64,000 bases of DNA from Chitinophagaceae bacterium (GTDB taxonomy: Bacteria > Bacteroidota > Bacteroidia > Chitinophagales > Chitinophagaceae), in NCBI GenBank assembly GCA_017307755.1, contig JAFKGQ010000012.1, positions 591,760-655,759 on the forward strand, given 5' to 3'. Positions 52,320-61,600 of the stretch are shown here, in pieces. The translations under genes and the position numbers were made by a program. Under the pieces are notes generated by a model. It was given only the letters and a program-made list of their open reading frames with translations. It did no database searches and had not been told where the DNA came from. Position 1 is the first letter of the stretch, and each line of letters starts with the position of its first letter.

Positions 52320-52898
52320 ATGCCTAATCCAGCACCAAAAAACATCCGCGTAGTTCACAGCGATGTGAAGCAATGGTATGTTGCTTACACTTTTCCCAAA
52401 TCAGAAAAAATAGTTCAGACCAAACTTGGTAAAATCGGAGTTGCGTCCTATCTGCCCATGTACTACAAGACCAGGGATTGGAGCGATCGGAAAAAGAGAT
52501 TATACGTCCCGCTGTTTCCCAATTATGTATTTATTCATGTGGAGTCTGCCAGAAGACATGAGACATTCGGCGTAAGAGAGATCGTCCGTTATGTTTGCTT
52601 TGATGGCCGGCCGGCGACAATCAAAAGTTCGATCATAGATACGCTGCAGCTCATTTTGAGTAAGGACGTGCCCCTTTCATTAGACGAAATGGCCAGACCC
52701 GGCATGCCTGTCAGGGTCGTTCAAGGTCCTTTTGCCGGGGCCGAAGGTGTGGTCGTGCGGAAGAACGGCAACATGAGGCTTATCATTCAAATCGAAGCTT
52801 TGCAGAGCGCGATTGGGGTAAATATACATACCAGCGACCTAATGCCATCGGATTCGGAAGTATTGGCATTGCCGCCAAAATGTACCATCGCCAGGTAA
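52320..52898 (+). CDS. UpxY-type NusG antiterminator
   Basis: A 192-residue specialised NusG paralogue. The NGN domain (about 18-110) has QWYVAYTFPKSEKIVQTKLG, LPMYYKTRDWSDRKKRLYVP and PNYVFIHVESARRHETFG. A C-terminal KOW segment (about 125-180) has GMPVRVVQGPFAGAEGVVVR. UpxY proteins let polymerase read long capsule operons; LoaP acts likewise on antibiotic operons in Firmicutes. As first gene ahead of a very long NRPS gene it probably prevents early termination in its own operon. Confidence 0.88.
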   Translation: MPNPAPKNIRVVHSDVKQWYVAYTFPKSEKIVQTKLGKIGVASYLPMYYKTRDWSDRKKRLYVPLFPNYVFIHVESARRHETFGVREIVRYVCFDGRPATIKSSIIDTLQLILSKDVPLSLDEMARPGMPVRVVQGPFAGAEGVVVRKNGNMRLIIQIEALQSAIGVNIHTSDLMPSDSEVLALPPKCTIAR

Positions 52899-52938
52899 GA
52901 GTAACCGATTATTAACTCACACTATAAAACTCAATTCT

Positions 52939-53256
52939 ATGTTCGTAAAAGCAATTAACGATGTCAAGGAAACGTTAGAATCTTTGAAATCAAGCGGCGT
53001 TATCAAAGGATGGGAACTCCCTTATGAAAACCTTCTTACCAGGGTGACTGCTGCAATTTTCTTTGTCACACCGGCTGATAGCGAAGCTGCCGCTACAGAG
53101 ATTGAAAATGCTCTTTCGGAATATGAAAATTTCAGCTATAGGCTTAATACGGAGAAAAAGCTATCGGATTTGGCGTGGCGTGTGACGTTCAGTAAAGAAG
53201 AAAAGGAAAAGAATACCAAAATAGATTCGCCTGTCGAATCAACAGCAACGGCATGA
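52939..53256 (+). CDS. Small protein of unknown function in NRPS operon
   Basis: A 105-residue soluble protein (MFVKAINDVKETLESLKSSG, then WELPYENLLTRVTAAIFFVT), alpha/beta in pattern, with a charged low-complexity C-terminal tail. It is not an MbtH protein, as the MbtH signatures are absent. It overlaps the thioesterase start by 4 nt, so it is translationally coupled to it. No family is recognised. Confidence 0.6.
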   Translation: MFVKAINDVKETLESLKSSGVIKGWELPYENLLTRVTAAIFFVTPADSEAAATEIENALSEYENFSYRLNTEKKLSDLAWRVTFSKEEKEKNTKIDSPVESTATA

Positions 53257-54002
53257 TGACCGGGCTGGTGAAATTGTTCTGTCTGCCATTTGCCGGCGGG
53301 AGTAAGTATTCCTATAGACTGTATGAAGAGTATCGGTTCCCCAATCTCAAATTCATCCCTTTGGACTATCCCGGTCGAGGGGCGCTTGTAAGGGAACCTT
53401 TTGCCGACAGTATTCACAGCCTGGTAAATGACCTGTACAGGCGGATCAAAGATGAGCTGGATAGTGGCAGTTATGCGATATACGGCCACAGCATGGGGGG
53501 AGTGATCGCTTATCTTTTAACCAAAAAGATTATCAGCAATGGGCATAATCCCCCCTTACATCTTTTTATTACAGGGACTCCCGGACCGGGCTCCTGTCTG
53601 GGAGAAAGGAAGAATTATCATCTGCTGAATAAAACTGAATTTCTCGATAAGGTCAGGGAATTGGAGGGTCTTCCGAAGGAGTTTTTCGAAAATAAGGACT
53701 TGCTGGATTATTTTGAGCCGATATTGAGAGCCGATTTTACAATCAATGAAAAATATGTGTATGAAGCAGAGGAGCCATTGCCGGTACTATTTACGGTAAT
53801 CACCGGAACCGAGGAAGACCTGACAAGTGAAGAGGTCCTGCTTTGGCAACGTTGTTCAGCTTTGGAAGTGGATTTCAGGAGGATGGAGGGTAGTCATTTT
53901 TTCATATTTAATCATGCCCGGAGCATTGTGCAGCTCATGTGGGATAAATTATTTTACTCTAAAAAGGTAATCCATCATGGAAGAGAAGAAAAAATACCTT
54001 AA
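53253..54002 (+). CDS. Type II thioesterase
   Basis: A 249-residue external thioesterase that removes wrong or stalled acyl groups from NRPS carrier domains. The nucleophile is Ser80 in IYGHSMGGVIAYLL, FCLPFAGGSKYSYRLYEEYR is the family N-terminus, and the catalytic His is in EGSHFFIFNH near the C-terminus. It is the third gene of the NRPS operon and overlaps the next gene by 26 nt. Confidence 0.93.
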   Translation: MMTGLVKLFCLPFAGGSKYSYRLYEEYRFPNLKFIPLDYPGRGALVREPFADSIHSLVNDLYRRIKDELDSGSYAIYGHSMGGVIAYLLTKKIISNGHNPPLHLFITGTPGPGSCLGERKNYHLLNKTEFLDKVRELEGLPKEFFENKDLLDYFEPILRADFTINEKYVYEAEEPLPVLFTVITGTEEDLTSEEVLLWQRCSALEVDFRRMEGSHFFIFNHARSIVQLMWDKLFYSKKVIHHGREEKIP

Positions 54003-55608
54003 GCCGAATGTAGTCATCGAGCCGCTGTATGGCCGCTGGTATGCGTGGAGTCATTTGATCTCTCCCGCAACGGCTGCCATGAATATAACCGACAGGCATA
54101 TCTCGATCATCGAGTCGTATCTGGCTGCCCCTGAAATTCATGCGCAATCGGTCCTTAATCCGAAGATGCGTGGAGGCCCCTTCATGGATTTCAAGGGAGG
54201 AAAGCTTCCCGAGGTGCGGAAGCTGCTTGAGGACACGCTTCGGTTACAAGCCCGGCAGGTGGAGTTCTCGAAAGCCATAAAAAGCCTGGACAAAATGCTG
54301 CTTACAGAGGCGAAAGGGTTCGGCCTGGAGGAGCTATATGAAAAGGTGCCGGCTATTCTCAGGGGGTATGTGGAGCTGTTCTACGACAGGAATAATAATG
54401 CCGGTTTCAGATTTTTCGAATCTTTACTTTATCAGAGCGAATATTACGACAAACGATCCCAGAGCATTGCGTTATGGATAACGAATAATGATCACAGGCC
54501 GTTTTGTCTGAGTACCCCGCGTTTGGACGAGCCGGATATTTTACATTTAAACACTCCGTTTGATGATCCTGCTTTGGATGAACTGGCAGAAATGAGAAGG
54601 ACGGCCGGCCTTCCAAGCCTTCTGGGCAAGAGGTTAGGGGTTACTGAATCACAAAAGCCTGTTTTTGACAACCTGTTTACGGAAGAGGCGCCGCCAAAAT
54701 ATGCCAGGTATTCCGGTGACAAAATCCGGATGAGATATTTCGGCCATGCCTGTATCCTGATCGAGACAAATGGAGTAAGCATACTTGCGGACCCGCTGGT
54801 CAGCTATTACGGTTACCACTCGGACGTGGAGCATTTTTCAGAAATGGACCTTCCTGATGTGATCGACTATGTACTTATTACGCATAATCATCAGGATCAT
54901 ATTCTTTTTGAGACGTTGCTGTCCCTTAGGCCCAGGATCAGAAACGTCATTGTTCCGCGTACATGCAGCGGCAAGCTGCAGGACCCGGATCTTAAGCTCA
55001 TGTTCAAAAATATCGGGTTCAATAATGTGATAGCTGTCGATGAGATGGAATCAATAGAATTCGCCGATACGACCATTACAGGTCTGCCGTTTACCGGGGA
55101 GCACAGTGATCTTGATATTCTTACCAAGACCTGCTATCTGGTCGAGGTCAGCGGGTTCAAGCTTTTATTCCTCGCCGATTCGAGGATCATGGAACCCAGA
55201 TTATATCAACACATCAAGCGGCAGATTGGCAATGTCGACGTCATGTTCCTTGGGATGGAATGTGATGGCGCTCCATTGTCCTGGCTTTACGGGCCATTGA
55301 TGCCTAAACGACTGGCCAGGGATCAGGATGGCAGCCGGAGGCTGGCCGGCTCCGATTGTGCAAAGGGTATGTCCCTGGTAGAAATATTTAGTCCCCGTGA
55401 GGTATATGTCTATGCCATGGGGCAGGAACCTTGGCTGGAATTCATCAGCAGTATCAAATATACAGACGAGTCGAATCCCATCGTACAATCCAACCGATTG
55501 GTAAACCTTTGTCAGAACAGAGGGATAATCGCTGAGCGTTTATTTGGCGAAAAGGAGCTCCTCTATCATCGGAAGCCCAAAGCGACAGAAGTACTTGAGG
55601 CAAGATAA
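53977..55608 (+). CDS. CmlA-type diiron aminoacyl beta-hydroxylase
   Basis: A 543-residue protein with an N-terminal docking domain (about 1-235: LKPNVVIEPLYGRWYAW, LISPATAAMNITDRHISIIE) and a metallo-beta-lactamase-fold domain that in the CmlA family holds a diiron centre. Visible ligands are H303, H305, D307 and H308 (THNHQDH), E375 (TGEHSD) and D401 (LADSR). These match the recalled CmlA positions (H305, H307, D309, H310, E377, D403) with a constant offset of two. CmlA hydroxylates the beta-carbon of an amino acid bound to an NRPS carrier domain, so a beta-hydroxy amino acid in the product is likely. It could otherwise be an ordinary MBL hydrolase, but the N-terminal domain and context argue against that. 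Confidence 0.82.
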   Translation: MEEKKKYLKPNVVIEPLYGRWYAWSHLISPATAAMNITDRHISIIESYLAAPEIHAQSVLNPKMRGGPFMDFKGGKLPEVRKLLEDTLRLQARQVEFSKAIKSLDKMLLTEAKGFGLEELYEKVPAILRGYVELFYDRNNNAGFRFFESLLYQSEYYDKRSQSIALWITNNDHRPFCLSTPRLDEPDILHLNTPFDDPALDELAEMRRTAGLPSLLGKRLGVTESQKPVFDNLFTEEAPPKYARYSGDKIRMRYFGHACILIETNGVSILADPLVSYYGYHSDVEHFSEMDLPDVIDYVLITHNHQDHILFETLLSLRPRIRNVIVPRTCSGKLQDPDLKLMFKNIGFNNVIAVDEMESIEFADTTITGLPFTGEHSDLDILTKTCYLVEVSGFKLLFLADSRIMEPRLYQHIKRQIGNVDVMFLGMECDGAPLSWLYGPLMPKRLARDQDGSRRLAGSDCAKGMSLVEIFSPREVYVYAMGQEPWLEFISSIKYTDESNPIVQSNRLVNLCQNRGIIAERLFGEKELLYHRKPKATEVLEAR

Positions 55609-55646
55609 GCCAGCCTAATTTATCAGGAAAATCAAGATTATCCCAG

Positions 55647-58600
55647 ATGGCATCCCAACGATTCCCGCTGCATCCGGCGCAACAGGACATTTACCTGGAT
55701 CAGTTGCTGGAGCGCAATAGTCCGCACTATAATATAGGTGGCTATATCAGATTGACAGGCAGACTGGATAAGGATATACTCAAGATGGCGCTTAAGAGCG
55801 TTCCGGAGGTATTCGACGCGTTTCACATGGGTTTCGATATCGATGGGGATCATCCCTGTTTTTATTATATATCAGGTATCGATTATCACGAATTTAAGGA
55901 ACTTGATTTCAGCACCGGCGATCTGCCGCATGTCCATGCCCGGGAGTGGATGCGGGCCCAGTTCAACATACCGTTCAGACTGGGAAAAGGAGAACGGCCG
56001 ACTGAGCTTTATTTGCTGAAGATATCAGATTACGAGCATTGGTTCTTCAACAAGTATCATCATTTGATTACCGATGGGTTTGGATTTGCCATCTGGGCGA
56101 AATATGTCGCGTTAAAATATTCGAAGTTGAATGCGGGAGATACGGAGAGCATAAAATATCCCGCCTATTTCGAAGAATGTGACATAGCCGGAGACTACTA
56201 CCGATCGGCCGAATATACCATCGATGGCGATTATTGGAAGGATAAGTTCCGGGAGAAGCCGGTCAAATTCCTGCGAAGGAACTACGACTTAGAGGGCCCG
56301 CCGGTAAAAAAGGTTGGTAACTATGTATTGCATCTCAGCCGGGAGCAGCAGGACCGCTTGCGGCAGTCCGGGGATGTGACAAAAGCAGGGCTGCAGCAAT
56401 TGACGATAGCTGCACTGGGCATCTATTTCGGGAAAACGTCATCCTGTCCGACGCTTTGTTTTGGGGTAAATATTCATAAGCGAAGGACTAAAAGGAGCCG
56501 GAATACGGTTGGAGTATTCTCGGGTATACTTCCCTGCCGGACCTGGTATGACCCCGATACGATATTGAAGGACTTTTTACGGGATATAGCCAAAGATCAG
56601 AAGGAGGACTATCGTCATCAGAGTTATCTAATGGGGGACCTGCTCAGATATCACAAGGTGGGGGCTGCTGAGAATTTCATGGACCTGATGGTCAATTATG
56701 AGCGGTTGGATTTTAGTCTCGATTTTGGACCTGAACTTAAGGCGACCACTCATGAGCTGAACAGCGATTATTCCAAATATCCTTTGCAGGTATGGTGGAA
56801 GGAATATGGTGATCAGCAGGCATTGGAGCTTTGCATCGGTTTTCAGTATGAATATTTCAGTCAGGAAGAGGCGGAACTGCTGGCTGCGAGAATTCTATTC
56901 CTTATAGAGCAGTTTTCCGATGGCCTGTTAAATAAGATCGGCACGTTTGAAATCATTCCGTCGCAGGAACGCCGGAAAATAGAAGCGGATTTCAAAGCGG
57001 GCAGGAAGATAGAACTCGGCGATCAGACGGTAATCGGGCTCTTTAGGCAGATGGTAAGGTCTGTGCCGGAGAGAATAGCAATAGAAATAGACGATGACCG
57101 GATGACTTACGGTGAACTTGGCAGTAGATGCGATCTGCTGGCTTCAAGGTTACTGCGGGCAGGGCTGGAAAAAGGTGAATTTGTGCCTTTATTCAGCACC
57201 AGGAGTATCGATACCGTTGTTGGCATTCTTGCGATTATGACTTCCGGTGGCGTCTATGTGCCGCTTGATCCGTCCAGCCCTGCTGAGCGGATCTTGTTCA
57301 TTTTAGCGGATTGTAAGCCGGGCCTTGTGCTTGGGAGAAAGGCAGAGATTGATCTTTTGCCAAAGGAGTACCAGGAGAGCGGGATTGAATTTGTACCGAC
57401 GGATGAGGTTTTGTCCGGCCGGAAGGAAGTTTCACCAGAGACAGGTTTGTTATCGCCTGAAGACCGGGCCTATTGTATATATACTTCCGGAACGTCCGGC
57501 AATCCCAAAGGCGTCATTATACAGCATGCGGGATTGGTGAATGTCGCCCTTGATCACATTCAGGAATTCCGGCTGACTGAACATGACAGGTACCTCCAAT
57601 TTATGTCGCCTTTTTTTGACGGTTCTCTGCTGGATATATTCACCGCATTGCTGTCGGGTGCGACATTGGTGCTTGTACGTCAGGAAACGATCCTTAAGCC
57701 GGAGCTTTTCCTATCTTATATAGAAGCTCATCGGGTAAGCATAATTACTGTCACGCCGTCCTATCTTGGTTTGTTAGAGCAAGCGGAGATGCCTTCGGTC
57801 AGGATATTGGTTTCTGCAGGCGAAGCTTGCCGCGTGAAAGATGCAACGTATTATAGCCGGACCAGGCAATTCTATAACGGGTATGGTCCTACTGAAGGCG
57901 CCGTGAACACGACACTTTATAAAGTCGACCCCGAGCGACAATATGCTATTATTCCAATAGGGAGGCCCAGCGCAAATAAAGAGCTTTATATACTTCTAAA
58001 CAGCAACGAATTAGCTCCTACGGGCGTAGTGGGCGAGCTATGCATTGCGGGAACAGGACTGGCGTCAGGGTATCTCAATCAGGAGCAATTGACGGCATCA
58101 AGCTTTGTCAATCATCCTTTTGGCGGAGCGAAAATGTATAGGAGCGGGGACCTCGCAAGATGGCTTCCGGACGGCAACCTTGAATTCGCAGGGCGAGCGG
58201 ACGATCAGGTAAAGATCGGCGGGTTCAGGATAGAACCGCGGGAGATCGAGCAGGCGCTGGCGGCCCATCCCCGGATCGAGCAGTGCGTGGCGCTGCCCGT
58301 CTCTCTCCCTGACCGGCCTGACAAGAGCCTGACCTTGTTCTATAAGCTCCGCGAAGATATGGAGTTCGTGCCGTCCCTTGGTGAACATGACATTTACGAT
58401 GAATTTATATACCGCTCAATGGCGCAGGACCCGATGAGGGTGGAGGGATATAAGGCGGCATTGAGGGATAAGGTAGGAGATAAAGTTGTACTCGATCCGG
58501 GAACGGGGACGGAAATGATCCTGGCCAGACGTAGCGTGGAGTCCGGGGCGGCTAAGGTCTATGCGGTAGAAATTCTCGAGGACGCTTATTTACATGCCAA

Positions 58601-61600
58601 AGACAGACTGGTGGAGCTTGGCTTGCAGGATAAGATCATACTGGTCCATGGTAATGCCAGGGATGTAACTTTACCCGAGCCGATAGATGTAATCGTTTCA
58701 GCAGTCGCCGGCAATATTGCCAGCTCCGATGGGTGTATCCGGATGATGACCGAGCTAAGGACGAGGTTTGGACGCAGCATCGTATTCATTCCGGATCGTT
58801 ACCTGACCAGGATTGCGGCGGTTGAGCTGCCGGAAACCATCTATGAAGCGGGGTTTAGCGAATTAAGTGCGCACCATATCCGGGCAGTTCGGGAGAAGTA
58901 CGGTTTTGCGACGGGTATCCGGATGTGTATCCGGCATTTTTCAGCGGAATATATCCTTTCCTCCGCTGCGGTAGCAGAAGAGATAACTTATGCATCACCC
59001 TGTCCGGAATTTGAAGACCGGCACGTGGTGCTGGATATTCATAAAGCTGGCTTCTTCCATGGCCTGCTCCTGTGGATCAATGTATTTTCAGCCGATGAGC
59101 TCGTTATCGACAGTCTAAAGAAAACACATCATTTGCCTGTGTATTTCCCGGTTTTACAGGAGCCGATGGAAGTCGGCATAGGGATGAAGATCCAATTCAC
59201 CTTCAGACGGTCGGCGGGAATGGATGGGGTACACCCGGATTACCACGTAATGGGAACGGTGACCGACAAGGATGGGCGGATCCGGAAAAATTTTTCTTAT
59301 TCCAGCTGTCACGTGGCTGTTGCCGATGGCCAGGACCTTTTGCAGCTGCGGCTTTTTGGGCCAGATAGGACGCCGAGGGTCCGGGATACGTTGGATCCCG
59401 CCATGGTGAAAAGTCATTTGGCGGCAAAGCTTCCGCCGTTCATGTTACCCCATCAACTGTTGGAGGTAGATGCGTGGCCGCTTACAGCAAACGGTAAGGT
59501 CGACCGTGGTCGTCTGCTGGAGCAGGCAGGTGTGGTCCGTCAGGCCAAACCCGACATTCTTCCCGGTGATCCATTTATCGAAAAAATGAGCGAAATCTGG
59601 GTCGAACTGCTGGGGATAGACAAGATAGATGCAAAAGATGATTTCTTTAATCTTGGCGGACATTCACTTCTTGCTGTTCGGCTTGTTACCGGTATCCGGA
59701 AGGTGTTTGGGATCGAGATAGGGATTGGGAGCATATTCGATTACCCCACGCTTGCAGGGTTATCGGCCTATATCGCCGGGCAAATCCATGCTGACCGGGC
59801 TGATACCATCCAGCCGGAAGTCAGGCCTGCCGATGTACCGTTGTCATTCGGTCAGGAACAATTGTGGTTTACCGATCAACTGGAAGGTTCGGTTCAATAT
59901 CACATCCCACTGGCGTTGGAGCTGAAAGGAAAGTTAGACCAGGGGGTGTTGCAGCAGGCACTCCGGATCATTGTAAATCGCCATGAGGCGCTGCGTACGG
60001 TGATCCTGCCGGGAAACGGGCGGCCATTTCAGTCTATCCTTGGGGAAGATAAGTGGTCCCTTGAGGTCATTGATGGAAGTATGTGTAAGACATTCCCTGA
60101 AAAACTACACGCCCTGGCAAAGGAGCGGAGCAGCGTGCCCTTTGATCTTTCGAAAGATCATAAAATGCGCGGTTGCCTGATCGTGCTGGACGATAACGAG
60201 TATTTGCTGTTATTGATATTACATCATATTGCCGCTGACGGCTGGTCGAGCGGTATCCTTTTAAAGGAGCTTACCGTGATCTATGGTTCGCTCCTAAAGG
60301 GTGAGCAACCTCAGCTGACCCCTTTACCGATCCAATATGCCGACTATTCCATTTGGGAAAAACGACAGCTGCAAGAAAACAGACAGGCGGCACATCTATC
60401 CTACTGGAAAGAGAGATTGGAAGGAATCGGGCCGTTGGATCTGCCAACAGATCATGAACGGCCTTCCGTGAAAAGTATGCGGGGACGGGGAATGAAGATC
60501 AATCTCGACAAAGGTTTAACCGAGAGACTCCGGGATTTTAGCAAACAGGAAGGGGTGACATTGTTCATGACCATGCTAGCGGCATTCAAGGTTTTGTTGC
60601 ACAGGTATAGTGGGCAGGATGACATTGCCGTCGGAACACCGGTTTCCGGAAGGGGCCGCCAGGAATTGGAGGGGATGATCGGTTATTTGGTAAATACGCT
60701 GGTATTGCGTGATAATCTCGGGGGTAATCCCTGTTTCAGAGCGCTGCTACAAAAGATAAGACAGACTACAGCGGAAGCATATGACCACCAGGAAGTCCCT
60801 TTCGGTAAGGTTGTGGAAGCGCTGCTTAAAGAGCGGGACCCCAGCCGTAGTCCGCTATTCCAGGTAATGTTCGACCTGAAAAGCAACCAGGATATGATCG
60901 ATTTCCAATTGGGCGGGGTTTTGACTTCCTGGTATCTTCTCTCTCACACCACGTCCAAGTTCGACATCGGCGTTTCGCTTGAAGAAAGCAATGGCCGAAT
61001 CCAGGGCGGAGTGGAATATTGTACCGACGTGTATGAGGAGGAGACGATCAGAAGGATGCTGAGACATTATGAGTCATTGCTGGATCGGATGATGCGGCAT
61101 CCTGAACAAAATATAGACGATCTGGTCTTCCTTAGTGAAGAGGAGCTTCGTTATCTCTCTGATGATTTAAGTGGCCGCAATGCGGCGGCGAGGCCAGGTG
61201 GTGTTGCGGTCCGTTTTTCCATGGCAGCTTTTTTATTTCAGCAGTTGCGTACGGAAACCGGTCACACTGCTACAGTATATAAAAACCAGAAGACGAGTTA
61301 CCATGAGTTAGACAAAGTGACGGACAAGTTGGCGCGGTATATAGGGGAAAAGTCCCCTGCAGTCGCCGGTCAAAGGGTCGTTGTACTTGTGGACAGGTCC
61401 GAATGGATATTGATCTCGCTGCTGGCGATATGGAAATGTGGTGCGGTGTATGTCCCGGTTGACAACGGTTTTCCCCTGGAAAGGATCTTATTTATTCTCA
61501 ACGATGTCCAGCCTGCCCTGGTGATCACTGAACAGACGCTATTGGCGTTTGTGGAAAGACATGGATACCATGCAATAACACCTGATGGATTAGCAGGTTG

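Noticed and set aside
52939..53256. Small NRPS-operon protein considered as MbtH
   Set aside because: MbtH signature residues (Trp- and Pro-rich NxExQxSxW segment) are absent.
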